Positions 52,187 to 61,004 of a stretch of 64,000 bases of DNA are shown one piece after another. Origin of the DNA: an uncultured Subdoligranulum sp. GTDB taxonomy: Bacteria > Bacillota > Clostridia > Christensenellales > CAG-314. Where the stretch lies: contig CABUZX010000006.1 in NCBI GenBank assembly GCA_902496185.1, forward strand, positions 1 through 64,000. The letters are read 5' to 3'. Position numbers and translations under genes: made by a program. How positions within the stretch are numbered: the first letter of the stretch is position 1; each line of letters begins with the position of its first letter. A model generated the notes under the pieces. That model made no database searches. It saw nothing but the letters and a program-made list of their open reading frames with translations, and was not told the origin of the DNA.

Positions 52187-52289
52187 AATATCACTCCTTT
52201 GAGTATTATAGCAATAACAAAATAATTAGTAATAACAAAAGCAAAATCAGTCAAAAATACCTATTTTTTTTAATCTTTGGTTTTTGTTG

Positions 52290-52318
52290 TTGACAATCAA
52301 AGCAAATAAATATAAAAT
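52290..52318 (+). promoter_or_regulatory. Promoter of the ATP-grasp pair, near-leaderless
   Basis: -35 TTGACA (52290-52295), 17-base spacer, -10 TAAAAT (52313-52318), then 8 bases to the ATG at 52327. The leader would be zero to two bases, and no ribosome site exists. Confidence 0.55.
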
Positions 52319-52326
52319 TAATTGAT

Positions 52327-53205
52327 ATGAACTCGCAAAAAAACGGCTGGATAATAATAAACAATCTTCATACGACTTCGCCCAAGTTTGTGGAAACTTG
52401 CGACGCTTTTTTTGACGCCTGCAAAAATAACGGCGTAACTTTGACACGCAAAACAAACTTCGATTTTGTGGACGTTTTAAACAAAAACTTTTCAAAACCG
52501 GATTTCGTTTTGTTTTGGGACAAGGATATAAGATTGGCAAAACAGCTGGAAAAACTCAATATTCGTGTCTTTAACAAAGCCGACGCAATCGAACAATGCA
52601 ACGACAAATCCATTACTTACTTAAAGCTTTTAAACCACGGTATCGCAATGCCTAAAACTATCGTTGCGCCTATGGTTTATTATCCGCAAGAGTGGCAAAA
52701 TACCTCTTTTATAAAGGACGCGGAAGAAGCGCTTTGTTACCCTATCGTCGCAAAAGAATGTTACGGTTCTTTTGGAAAACAAGTATTTTTGTGTTCGAAC
52801 AGAAAAGAACTTTTAGAAGTAATAAACGGCTTTGCAAAACGACCGTTTTTGTTGCAGGAATTTATTTCTTTTAGCGCAGGTAAGGATTTGAGACTACAAG
52901 TCGTTGGAAATCAGGTAATTGCCACAATGATGCGCTACAATGACAACGACTTTAGGGCAAACGTTACAAACGGCGGAAAAATGAAAGCTTTTGTCCCGAC
53001 AAAGGAACAAACGGAAATGGCGCTCAAAGCGTGCAATATCCTTGACTTGGACTTTGGCGGTGTGGATATTTTGTTTGGCAAAGACGATAAACCAATTCTC
53101 TGCGAGGTAAACTCCAACGCGCATTTTATTAACCTTTATAATTGCACGGGAGTAAACGTTGCCGACGCAATCATAAAGTACGTTTTAAGGGAAATAAACA
53201 AATGA
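52327..53205 (+). CDS. RimK-like ATP-grasp ligase (first of pair)
   Basis: 292 residues. The ATP-grasp fold is complete: the nucleotide lysine in VAKECYGSFGKQV near 141-153, LLQEFISFS near 178, DLRLQVVGNQVIATMMRY near 189-206, FRANVTNGGKM near 211 and the Mg ligands in ILCEVNSNAHF near 258-268. This is the RimK/LysX group, which adds glutamate or other amino acids to a carboxyl group, or makes a peptide. The target is unknown. The next gene encodes a diverged paralogue with a 4-base overlap. The pair sits between minD-spoIVF and spoIVA, so a sporulation-related role is possible. Confidence 0.85.
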   Translation: MNSQKNGWIIINNLHTTSPKFVETCDAFFDACKNNGVTLTRKTNFDFVDVLNKNFSKPDFVLFWDKDIRLAKQLEKLNIRVFNKADAIEQCNDKSITYLKLLNHGIAMPKTIVAPMVYYPQEWQNTSFIKDAEEALCYPIVAKECYGSFGKQVFLCSNRKELLEVINGFAKRPFLLQEFISFSAGKDLRLQVVGNQVIATMMRYNDNDFRANVTNGGKMKAFVPTKEQTEMALKACNILDLDFGGVDILFGKDDKPILCEVNSNAHFINLYNCTGVNVADAIIKYVLREINK

Positions 53206-54050
53206 AAAAAGGTTGGTTAATTTATACGCGTTTTGAAGCGCAAAGAAACGATTTTTTTGTAAATCAACTTTTGCAAAATGCAAAAAAATTTGATATTGAG
53301 TTAACTCTTTTGATAAAAGAAACTTTACGGTTAACTAACGAACAAAACGGGCTTTTTTTGACCTGCGACGACAAAAGGCTACCCGACGCAGATTTTGCAA
53401 TAGTCAGAACAAACGATTTTTTGCTTTCCTTTCAGTTAGAACAAATGGGTTTAAGGGTTTTTAACAACTCACGTACTTCCCTTATTGCCAACGACAAATA
53501 TCTCACTTATTGTTTTGCAACAAATTTAAACATACCAACTCCCGACACTTTATTGATAGAAAAATCAAACGAAAATTGGCAAAACCTTGAACAAGGGCTT
53601 TTTCCTATGATTGCAAAACCTCTCAATCAAAAAGGCGGTAAAGACGTCGTTTTACTTTCAACTTACGAGGATTTTTTGCAACAATCAAAATCTTTTGCCG
53701 ATAAATTTTTATTACAAAAACCCGCAAAGCTCGGCTTGGATATGAGAGTTTACGTTTTAGGCAAAAAAATCCTACTTGGAGTAAAAAGGACTTCCGACAC
53801 AGACTTCCGTAGCAACTTTTGTCTCGGAGGACACGCCACTGTATCAAAACCGAATTTTCAACAACTTGAGATTATTGACGCCATACTCAAAAATCTCGAC
53901 GCGGATTATATCGGTATTGACTTTTTGTTTGACGGAAACAAAGTTTTGCTCAACGAGTTGGAAGACGTTGTCGGCGCGCGAATGATTTACACGTTGACGG
54001 ATATTAATCCCGCGATAGAATTTTTAAAAATTATTGCTCAAAAAATTTAA
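53202..54050 (+). CDS. RimK-like ATP-grasp ligase (second of pair)
   Basis: 282 residues; start at the ATGA overlap (53202). It has IAKPLNQKGGKDVVLL near 141, LLQKPA, DMRVYVLGKKILLGVKR near 178-194, FRSNFCLGGHATV and DYIGIDFLF near 235. The Mg-ligand segment reads NELEDVVGA where the first paralogue has CEVNSN, so the usual metal asparagine is replaced. It may still be catalytic, or act as a partner subunit with altered metal use. It ends at a shared terminator convergent with spoIVA. Confidence 0.82.
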   Translation: MKKGWLIYTRFEAQRNDFFVNQLLQNAKKFDIELTLLIKETLRLTNEQNGLFLTCDDKRLPDADFAIVRTNDFLLSFQLEQMGLRVFNNSRTSLIANDKYLTYCFATNLNIPTPDTLLIEKSNENWQNLEQGLFPMIAKPLNQKGGKDVVLLSTYEDFLQQSKSFADKFLLQKPAKLGLDMRVYVLGKKILLGVKRTSDTDFRSNFCLGGHATVSKPNFQQLEIIDAILKNLDADYIGIDFLFDGNKVLLNELEDVVGARMIYTLTDINPAIEFLKIIAQKI

Positions 54051-54086
54051 TTCAATTTTAATTAAAAATTAACCAAAAAAAACAGC

Positions 54087-54119
54087 AAAAAGCGAAAAGA
54101 AAATCCCTTTTCGCTTTTT
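54087..54119. terminator. Bidirectional terminator between the ATP-grasp pair and spoIVA
   Basis: Perfect 13-bp stem (54087-54099 with 54107-54119), with A/T runs on both outer sides. Confidence 0.9.
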
Positions 54120-54159
54120 ATATCGTATTTAAGCCCCTAATATTGATTATGGCGGGCAA

Positions 54160-55632
54160 TTAAAGAAGAAAACAAATCAGTCCACCCTTGTTTTCGTTGA
54201 CTATTCTGCCTACCGTCTTGCGAATTTTTGCGCGAGCTTCTTGGGGCATACCGGCAACTTTTGTGCCGAGACTTTCCTTTGCAAGGTCGCTCATACTTTT
54301 GCCAAACATATTTGTATTCCATATACCCTGTGGGTCGTTTTGAAACTCGCTCAACAAATATTGGCTTTGTTGCTCCGTACCCACCATCGGATTGACTTCC
54401 GTCGTAACGTCCACCTTCATAATATGCCAACTTGGAGCGCTGGCTTTGAGTTTTACTCCGTACTTGCTACCCTGTTTGACAATTTCGGGAGCAAGCATTT
54501 CCATACTTTCGAGAGTAGGATTGACAACGCCGTAACCACTTTGCTCGGCTTCTTCTAACGCGGAAGAAAATTTTTCGTACTTTTCGCAGGCGTAAGCAGT
54601 TTTAGAAACAAAACTCATAAGGTCGTATTCGTCCTCTATGGGTTGTTTTGCGTAATCGCTCAAAACCTTATAAAAGAGATTTTCTTTAGGATTAACGACG
54701 TATTTAATCGTACCTTCGCCCAAACTTATTTCGCTAAGTGCGGGAGCGCTTACGTTTTCGTCCTCTTGAGAATTTTGCAAAAGCTTTTGATAATCCTTCA
54801 TCTTGTACATATCACATATAGCAGAACGTACGTTTTTGATGATTGATTCTATCACAAAATTATCCATAGGCAAAGTGCGCATCCACTTTGGCATATCAAC
54901 GACGATTTTTTTGATAGGAAACTCCTCGGTAAGAGCAGAAAGAACCTGCTCGCATATTTCTGCCGTCATATTTTGAACAGACGTGGCAATTACCTTTGCT
55001 CCGTGTCGCAATTCTAACGCTTCTGCAAGAGCTTTGCACTCGTTGGAATCGGGATTTTTGCTGTTTAAAACTATCACGAAAGGTTTTTTGAGAGCTTTCA
55101 GCTCGTTTATTACTCTTTCTTCCGCGGTGACGTAATTGGCGCGCGGAATATCGGCAATAGTTCCGTCGTTTGTAACGATAACCGCCACCGTTGAGTGCTC
55201 GCTTACCACTTTTTGCGTACCAATTTCCGCAGCTTTATCAAAGGGCATTGGCTCGTTTGACCACGGCGTATTGACCATACGCGGTTGGTCGTCGGCATTA
55301 TCCTTTGCTCCTTCAACCATATAACCTACGCAATCAATCAGCCTTACGTTTGCCGAAACGGCGCTACCAAAAGTAATTTTAACCGCTTCGTTAGGCACAA
55401 ACTTGGGCTGAGTAGTCATGACCATTTTTCCGTCTGCCGATTGAGGCAATTCGTCTATCGCTCTCTTTTTTACGTTTTTGTTTTTGACGTTTGGCAACAC
55501 CACGTTTTCCATAAATTTAGTAATAAAGGTGGATTTGCCCGTACGCACGGGACCTACTACGCCTATATACAAATCTCCGTTTGTACGTGTTGCAATGTCA
55601 TTATAAATTTCCAGACTTGCTTTTTTGTCCAT
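54160..55632 (-). CDS. spoIVA: Stage IV sporulation protein A (SpoIVA)
   Basis: 490 residues. A TRAFAC-related ATPase that polymerises on the outer forespore membrane as the base of the coat. It has Walker A GPVRTGKST near 28, TTQPKFVPNEAV near 75, LIDCVGYMVEGAKD near 98 and the C-terminal NENKGGLICFLL, which corresponds to the Bacillus membrane-contacting tail. The start is put at 55632 (Met-Asp-Lys): the GGAGG lies 11 bases before it, but only 2 bases before the in-frame ATG at 55641. A sigma-E-like promoter lies upstream. Confidence 0.96.
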   Translation of the reverse strand: MDKKASLEIYNDIATRTNGDLYIGVVGPVRTGKSTFITKFMENVVLPNVKNKNVKKRAIDELPQSADGKMVMTTQPKFVPNEAVKITFGSAVSANVRLIDCVGYMVEGAKDNADDQPRMVNTPWSNEPMPFDKAAEIGTQKVVSEHSTVAVIVTNDGTIADIPRANYVTAEERVINELKALKKPFVIVLNSKNPDSNECKALAEALELRHGAKVIATSVQNMTAEICEQVLSALTEEFPIKKIVVDMPKWMRTLPMDNFVIESIIKNVRSAICDMYKMKDYQKLLQNSQEDENVSAPALSEISLGEGTIKYVVNPKENLFYKVLSDYAKQPIEDEYDLMSFVSKTAYACEKYEKFSSALEEAEQSGYGVVNPTLESMEMLAPEIVKQGSKYGVKLKASAPSWHIMKVDVTTEVNPMVGTEQQSQYLLSEFQNDPQGIWNTNMFGKSMSDLAKESLGTKVAGMPQEARAKIRKTVGRIVNENKGGLICFLL

Positions 55633-55663
55633 TTGTACCATTACCTCCGCTATTTTTCCATAT

Positions 55664-55691
55664 ACACTATGCTCAAAAAAAACAAATAGAA
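55664..55691 (-). promoter_or_regulatory. Possible sigma-E promoter of spoIVA
   Basis: The -10 CATAGTGT (55664-55671) fits CATANNNT, and the -35-like TTCTATTT (55684-55691) partly fits the KMATATT-type element, with a 12-base gap. The position gives a leader of about 25 bases. spoIVA is a sigma-E gene in Bacillus. Confidence 0.4.
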
Positions 55692-55721
55692 CTTATTAGC
55701 AATCAAAAATTATCGCGCAAA

Positions 55722-55750
55722 CAAAAAACGCAGTCCGTTGATGACTGCGT
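55722..55750 (-). terminator. Terminator of the der-plsY transcript
   Basis: ACGCAGTC (55728-55735) pairs with GACTGCGT (55743-55750), with TTTTTT on the minus strand. Confidence 0.85.
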
Positions 55751-55758
55751 CTATATAT

Positions 55759-56538
55759 TTATTTCAAATTGTTTTTGTCCTGAACGTCTTTTTTATTATC
55801 AGTCGTAGTATCGACAGTATCGTTTTGAATTGATTTGTCGCAAGACTTCTTTTTCATCAAAGCCTTTCTAAAGCCCGAAGGATTTTCATTTCCGCGAATC
55901 AATCGCAAAATATTTGTTCCGTGGGCGGAAACTACCAAAAGCCACAACAATATAACCACTATCAATATAGGCAAAGTAATTGCGTGCGAAAAAGAAGCAA
56001 TTTCCGCAAAAATACCGACGTAAGCAAGTATATGAAAGACAAGTTCCGCAGTAATATAAAACAGCGCAAATACCGACATCCTGTCGCAAAGCAACAGTAT
56101 AACAAAGCCTATTGCAATAATAACCAACGTAGGCAACGGCTGAACCACCAACATAATGCCTATGCTGGTTGCAAAACCTTTTCCACCTTTAAATTTCATA
56201 AACACGGGCAAAACGTGTCCTACCGTTACGCACAACGCGCTGAGATACATTGCAAAACGATATATTTCCACCGCGCCGTAAGTTATATAATAAAAAATAA
56301 CTCTCGTCAAAAGTACAGGTATGACACCCTTTATCATATCGCAAATAAGAGTGACCGCGCCCATCTTCAATCCAAAAACGCGCATCATATTAGTCGTGCC
56401 GGGATTTTTGCTACCTTGCTGTCTAATATCCTGATGTTTTACTTTATTGCTTATTATAACGGCTGAATTTATGTTACCTATAAAGTAACTAACTATACCC
56501 ATCAAAATCAATTGCCACAAAAAATCGCTTATTTTCAT
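55759..56538 (-). CDS. plsY: Acyl-phosphate:glycerol-3-phosphate acyltransferase PlsY
   Basis: 259 residues. It makes lysophosphatidic acid from acyl-phosphate. Family motifs: YFIGNINSAVI near 17-27, GSKNPGTTNMMRVFGLKMG near 42-60 and PVFMKFKGGKGFATSIG near 111-127. Multiple helices. The C-terminal 50 residues are a soluble, charged extension, longer than in most PlsY. The ATG overlaps the der stop (ATGA), with GGAGGAGA upstream. Confidence 0.94.
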   Translation of the reverse strand: MKISDFLWQLILMGIVSYFIGNINSAVIISNKVKHQDIRQQGSKNPGTTNMMRVFGLKMGAVTLICDMIKGVIPVLLTRVIFYYITYGAVEIYRFAMYLSALCVTVGHVLPVFMKFKGGKGFATSIGIMLVVQPLPTLVIIAIGFVILLLCDRMSVFALFYITAELVFHILAYVGIFAEIASFSHAITLPILIVVILLWLLVVSAHGTNILRLIRGNENPSGFRKALMKKKSCDKSIQNDTVDTTTDNKKDVQDKNNLK

Positions 56539-57851
56539 TTATCTTCTCCTCCGCCACGTACAATGAGTTTGATTGGCGTGCCGTCCAATGCAAAAGCCTT
56601 ACGCAAATAATTTTCAAGATACCTGCGGTACGAAAAATGCATTAGTTCTGCGTCGTTTACAAACAAAACAAAAGTGGGCGGATTTGTCGTTGGTTGCGTG
56701 GCAAACTTTATCTTGAGCCTTCTACCGCTTTTTGAAGGTGGCTCTACTGCAGAAACCGCGTCGGCAATAACTTCGTTTAGTAAGCCCGTTGTTGCTCGGA
56801 AGGAAGATTTTTCGTAAACTTCTACAGCCAACTCCATCAGTTTATTCAGCCTTTGCCCAGTAAGCGCCGATACGGTAATTGATTTGAAATAATCCATAAA
56901 CGCCAAATTACAAAGCATTTTTTCCTTAAATTTTTCCACCGTAAAAGTATCTTTTTCAATCAAATCCCACTTATTTACGACTATTATACTCGGTTTGCCC
57001 TGTTCGTGAACGTATCCTGCAATTTTTACGTCCTGTTCGGACAAGTTTTCCGTTGCGTCAAATACAACGAAACAAACGTCGGCGCGACGCACTGCGTCAA
57101 GACTACGCATAACGGAATATCTTTCGAGACTTTCATCCTCGATACTTCTTTTGCGTCTAATGCCTGCCGTATCTATTAAAATATATTTCTTTCCGTCCAA
57201 TTCAAAGGGGGTATCTATTGAATCTCTCGTCGTACCTGCAATATCAGTAACGATACTGCGGTCATAACCCAAAAGCTTGTTTACCAATGATGATTTGCCT
57301 GCGTTTGGTTTACCAACTACGGCAATTTTTAAGGCTTGCTCGTCGTCATTTTGCTCAACGTAAGGAAAAGCTTTTACCACTTCGTCAAGCAAATCGCCTA
57401 TGCCTTGCATATGTTCAGCAGATATTGCAAAAGCGTCCAAACCCATGCAATAATAGTCTGTCATATCAAAGGTAGAATAATTGTCAACCTTGTTTACCAC
57501 TAAAAACAACGGCTTGTTGGTTTTGCGCAAAAGATGCGCCACTTCTTGGTCTTCGGCGGTCAATCCGTATTTGCCGTCAACAAAAAACAAAATAACGTCG
57601 GCAAGATCTATAGCAATTTCTACCTGCTTAAAAATATGACCTTGCATCATGTCGTCGCTCTTTAATTGAATTCCGCCGGTATCTACAAGACAAAATTCTT
57701 TATTTTGCCACTCGGCGTCACCGTAGAGCCTGTCACGCGTGACTCCCGGTTCGTTTGAAACTATTGAAATACGGCGTCCGCAAACCTTGTTGAAAAACGT
57801 TGACTTTCCAACGTTTGGTTTGCCCACTATCGCCACCAACGGTTTACTCAT
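56535..57851 (-). CDS. der: Ribosome-assembly GTPase Der (EngA)
   Basis: 438 residues. Two tandem G domains: GKPNVGKSTFF near 10 and GKPNAGKSSLV near 181, with DTAG/DTGG switches and NKVD/NKWD base motifs. A C-terminal KH-like domain ends the protein. Needed for 50S maturation. It overlaps the DUF512 gene by 8 bases and precedes plsY, a common clostridial order. Confidence 0.97.
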   Translation of the reverse strand: MSKPLVAIVGKPNVGKSTFFNKVCGRRISIVSNEPGVTRDRLYGDAEWQNKEFCLVDTGGIQLKSDDMMQGHIFKQVEIAIDLADVILFFVDGKYGLTAEDQEVAHLLRKTNKPLFLVVNKVDNYSTFDMTDYYCMGLDAFAISAEHMQGIGDLLDEVVKAFPYVEQNDDEQALKIAVVGKPNAGKSSLVNKLLGYDRSIVTDIAGTTRDSIDTPFELDGKKYILIDTAGIRRKRSIEDESLERYSVMRSLDAVRRADVCFVVFDATENLSEQDVKIAGYVHEQGKPSIIVVNKWDLIEKDTFTVEKFKEKMLCNLAFMDYFKSITVSALTGQRLNKLMELAVEVYEKSSFRATTGLLNEVIADAVSAVEPPSKSGRRLKIKFATQPTTNPPTFVLFVNDAELMHFSYRRYLENYLRKAFALDGTPIKLIVRGGGEDK

Positions 57852-59151
57852 AAAAATCTCCTTTGCACAAAGCGCTTACGAAGGAAAAACCGTCGCAATC
57901 CACTACTTTGACGGTTTTACGCAAAGCTTTGGAAAACTCCGCTAAGGTCATTCCGTCCAAAAAAACATCCTGGGTTTCTTTCATCATAACTTTTGGTATA
58001 ATTACGGTACGGAAAAGCTTTTGCCCTTTAAGTTGATTTGCCATATCTAAACCCGTCAACAACCCCGCTACCGTGACGGTTTTACCAAAAAAGTTGTTGA
58101 CCATAGTTTTGACTTCTATCTTGATTTTAGGAAAACGTTGCTTTAGCTTATCGCAAAGCATTTGTATAGTCGAAGTTGCAGATTCGCCCGTCAATATTGT
58201 AAAACCGCCGTGTTTATATGACTTTGCAAATGACAAAGCGCAATCAAACTCGTCGACCATTTTAGTAATAAGCCCCACGCCGTTTTCTATTTGGTCGTAT
58301 TCTCCGTAAAATTCTGCCGACGGAAGCTGTCTTTCCGCGCGTAAGTACATTTCGTCCGAACAAAAAACAAAATGCTCGCGGGTGGCTTTATAAACATTGC
58401 CATCAAACTGCTCGCAAATATCCAAAACGGCTTGCGCCTGTTGTTTATTGACGGGTTGCAAAGGATATAAATCCTGACGGTAACTAGTCAACCCTACCGG
58501 TACTACTGCAACAGACTTTACGGCTGGATATAATCCGTATAAATCATTTAACGTCTTTTGCAAAACTTCGCCGTCGTTGACGGAAGCGCAAACAACTATT
58601 TGCGTATGCATAACTATACCGTTGTCGGCAAAGTATTTAAGCAACGGTAAAAGCGGTTGCGCGTTTGGGTTGCCCAACATAAAACGCCTAACGGTGTCGT
58701 CCGTTGCGTGCACACTGACAAATATCGGGCTGAATTTTTTTTGCGCTATACGCTCTTTTTCGCCTTCTTTTAAATTAGTAAGAGTTACGTACGTGCCCGA
58801 CGCAAAGGACAGTCTCCAATCGTCGTCTTTGACGTACAAAGTTTTGCGTTGATTTTTAGGAAGTTGGTCGACAAAACAAAAGATACATTTATTTGCGCAA
58901 CCTCTCGGCGTAAGATAACAATAATCCTCAAAGGAAAATCCGAGAGTTTCGTAATCCGCCTTATTGACGTTGACGTCAAAAATACGTCCGTCTCTTTGTA
59001 CTGTCAAAACAAAACTCTCTTGTCCGTCAAAATATTCAAAATCCAGAAGATCGGCAATAGGCTGACCGTTTATTGCCACCAAATTATCGCCTTTTTTGAC
59101 GTTATAATTGATACCGACGCCGTTTTTGTCTACTTCTAAAACTTTTAGCAT
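57844..59151 (-). CDS. DUF512 / radical SAM protein next to Der
   Basis: 435 residues from the ATG at 59151 with AGGG upstream; the upstream TTG lies inside a terminator stem. A PDZ-like N-terminus (VGINYNVKKGDNLVAINGQ) is followed by the radical SAM cysteines in RGCANKCIFCFVDQLPKNQRKTLYVKDDD (family signature, near 82-110) and the C-terminal DUF512 region. Function unknown; the constant association with der suggests a ribosome or translation role. Confidence 0.9.
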   Translation of the reverse strand: MLKVLEVDKNGVGINYNVKKGDNLVAINGQPIADLLDFEYFDGQESFVLTVQRDGRIFDVNVNKADYETLGFSFEDYCYLTPRGCANKCIFCFVDQLPKNQRKTLYVKDDDWRLSFASGTYVTLTNLKEGEKERIAQKKFSPIFVSVHATDDTVRRFMLGNPNAQPLLPLLKYFADNGIVMHTQIVVCASVNDGEVLQKTLNDLYGLYPAVKSVAVVPVGLTSYRQDLYPLQPVNKQQAQAVLDICEQFDGNVYKATREHFVFCSDEMYLRAERQLPSAEFYGEYDQIENGVGLITKMVDEFDCALSFAKSYKHGGFTILTGESATSTIQMLCDKLKQRFPKIKIEVKTMVNNFFGKTVTVAGLLTGLDMANQLKGQKLFRTVIIPKVMMKETQDVFLDGMTLAEFSKALRKTVKVVDCDGFSFVSALCKGDFYE

Positions 59152-59174
59152 TTTTTTACCCTGCAAATTATTTG

Positions 59175-59199
59175 AAAAAACCCGCAATAAGTGCGGGTT
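59175..59199 (-). terminator. Terminator after the PPIase gene
   Basis: AACCCGCA/TGCGGGTT stem (59179-59199) followed by T6 on the minus strand. It separates the lipoprotein gene from the DUF512-der-plsY transcript. Confidence 0.8.
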
Positions 59200-59224
59200 G
59201 TTTTTTTTGGTTTATATGCAATAC

Positions 59225-60076
59225 TTACTTGCGGTAAGAAGTGTTTGCCGTACCCTCGGCTCCGCTTATCGTAATTGACGTTACGGTAATTGCGTTTGTT
59301 GGAACTTTGGAAAGACTGTTGCTGTTCGTATCAGTTTTGGTGATGGTATTAAGACTCTTCATAATGTCAACAAAGTGACTGTCCATACCAGCGCTCGTAC
59401 CGTTACCGTTGTAATAACCGCCAGTATTGTCGTTGATTTTTACTTTACTACTGACGATATAAGCAAATACCGCATAATTATCGTTGCTCAACGTCTTTGT
59501 AGAGCTGTAATCAGTTGCCCATATCATATAAAACGCCGTGCTTGCAGAATCATAAAAATTTTCCGTCTTGGTTTGCTCCAAGTGATACATTCCCAAACAG
59601 CCCAATTGGTGTTGAGCGTTGTCTTCCTTATCGGTGCCGTTTACAAACCAACCGTTTGCTGCAAACTCACCTTTAATGGAGAAATCAGAAGTTTTTTCTT
59701 CATACTGAAGTTCATTATTTAATTGATAAAGTCCAAAAAGACTGTAATCCGAATTTGTAAAGCTTACGACGGTATTGTCATAAAACCCGTCTTTTGCAAG
59801 TGCTATAAAGTTGTTGACAGTCAACGGTGCTTTGTCAAATAAAAGTTCGTACGTCAACTCAACGACGTAATCGTTGTCGTTGTTTTCAAAAGACAAAACG
59901 ATTGTTGCCGTAGGATTGACAAAGTTGTCCTCATTGTTTTTGGACAAGCCGAGTTGATTGCCTAACGATTTAATTTGACTTTCAGTCAAAAAACTGCCAC
60001 CTTGGCAAGCCACGAAAGAAAAAGTCAAAACTATTGCAAAAAAGATAATAAAAGCGCTCTTAAGTAGTTTTTTCAT
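59225..60076 (-). CDS. Lipoprotein peptidyl-prolyl isomerase, cyclophilin-like
   Basis: 283 residues. The N-terminus is a lipoprotein signal with lipobox SFVAC (cysteine near 24). The later part has the cyclophilin-like sequence VELTYELLFDKAPLTVNNFIALAKDGFYDNTVV near 73-105 and AMYHLEQ-type strands. Catalytic residues are poorly kept, so it may be a binding domain rather than an active isomerase. A GAGGT site precedes the ATG. It has its own promoter and terminator. Confidence 0.82.
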   Translation of the reverse strand: MKKLLKSAFIIFFAIVLTFSFVACQGGSFLTESQIKSLGNQLGLSKNNEDNFVNPTATIVLSFENNDNDYVVELTYELLFDKAPLTVNNFIALAKDGFYDNTVVSFTNSDYSLFGLYQLNNELQYEEKTSDFSIKGEFAANGWFVNGTDKEDNAQHQLGCLGMYHLEQTKTENFYDSASTAFYMIWATDYSSTKTLSNDNYAVFAYIVSSKVKINDNTGGYYNGNGTSAGMDSHFVDIMKSLNTITKTDTNSNSLSKVPTNAITVTSITISGAEGTANTSYRK

Positions 60077-60097
60077 ATTTTACCTCTACGAAGATTT

Positions 60098-60126
60098 ATT
60101 ATATAGCAAGTACGATTTTTATGCAA
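60098..60126 (-). promoter_or_regulatory. PPIase gene promoter
   Basis: -35 TTGCAT (60121-60126), 17-base spacer, -10 TATAAT (60098-60103), followed by a leader that carries GAGGT. Confidence 0.7.
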
Positions 60127-60149
60127 GTATTTAACAAAAGTTTTTCCAA

Positions 60150-60998
60150 TTAGGAAATAAAACTCCACAAATTTACGTCCAATTTAAAGTTTTGACCATT
60201 TAAATAGGACAAATTGTAGCCTTTAGGAAAGTTAAAACGCATACAAACGTTAGCAAGCAGTTGCCGTGTTTGTTTATATTTTTTATTTACGGAATTGACT
60301 CCATATTTGCCGTCACCCAACACAGGAAGATTTTCATGCGCAAGATGGGCTCTTATCTGATGAGTTCTACCCGTTATAAGCTGAACGTCCAAAAGCGACA
60401 GCTCGCCTTTTTGCTCTACAATATGGTATCTCGTCTCTATCGGCAAGTACCCCGGTTTTGAAGAAGGCGAAATTATTGCAAGACTTTTTTTTGCATCCTT
60501 AAATAAAAATGCTTTTAGCGTTGCAGACGGATTTTTGGGACGCCCCACGACTATCGCGCGATAAAACTTGTCTACGTACTTTTCTTTAAAAGCAGTTTCC
60601 AACTCGGATTGCGCTTGTTGAGTAAGGGCAAAGATAACTAACCCCATAGTGTTTCTGTCAAGACGATGTACAGGATAAAGAGTTTTTTCTGCGTTGGCAA
60701 CTTCTATCCTTTCCTTAAGACTGTCGGGGCCCTCCACTTCAATATTGGCGGGCTTGTTGACAATCATTACGTTTTTGTCCTCGTAGACTATTTCTATCTT
60801 TTCCTTCTCTCTATCCTTTATATAGATATAAATAACGTCGTTTTCGCAAACCGTACAATCCGCATTAATTCGTTTGCCGTTTACCTTAACGCTTTTTGAA
60901 GAAAATATTTTTTTTATTTGATAAAAACCCAAATCTGCTTGTTCTCTTATTAAATCGGACAACTTTGAATTTTTGCGTGGAATAATTTCTTTTAACAT
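60150..60998 (-). CDS. RluA/RluD-family pseudouridine synthase
   Basis: 282 residues from the ATG at 60998. An S4-like RNA-binding N-terminus (SDLIREQADLGFYQIKKIFSSKSVKVNGKRI) precedes the catalytic core. The core has the aspartate in YPVHRLDRNTMGLVIFA near 114-130 and GRTHQIRAHLAHENLPVLGDGKYG near 210-233. It isomerises uridine in rRNA or tRNA; position unknown. There is no Shine-Dalgarno: a -10 box ends 6 bases before the ATG, so a leaderless mRNA is predicted. Confidence 0.92.
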   Translation of the reverse strand: MLKEIIPRKNSKLSDLIREQADLGFYQIKKIFSSKSVKVNGKRINADCTVCENDVIYIYIKDREKEKIEIVYEDKNVMIVNKPANIEVEGPDSLKERIEVANAEKTLYPVHRLDRNTMGLVIFALTQQAQSELETAFKEKYVDKFYRAIVVGRPKNPSATLKAFLFKDAKKSLAIISPSSKPGYLPIETRYHIVEQKGELSLLDVQLITGRTHQIRAHLAHENLPVLGDGKYGVNSVNKKYKQTRQLLANVCMRFNFPKGYNLSYLNGQNFKLDVNLWSFIS

Positions 60999-61004
60999 TT
61001 TTTT

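Noticed and set aside
54137..54430. 97-residue frame at the spoIVA end
   Set aside because: Out-of-frame shadow of spoIVA with biased composition.
59152..59187. TTG start for the DUF512 protein
   Set aside because: It lies inside the terminator of the preceding gene; the ATG at 59151 has a ribosome site.
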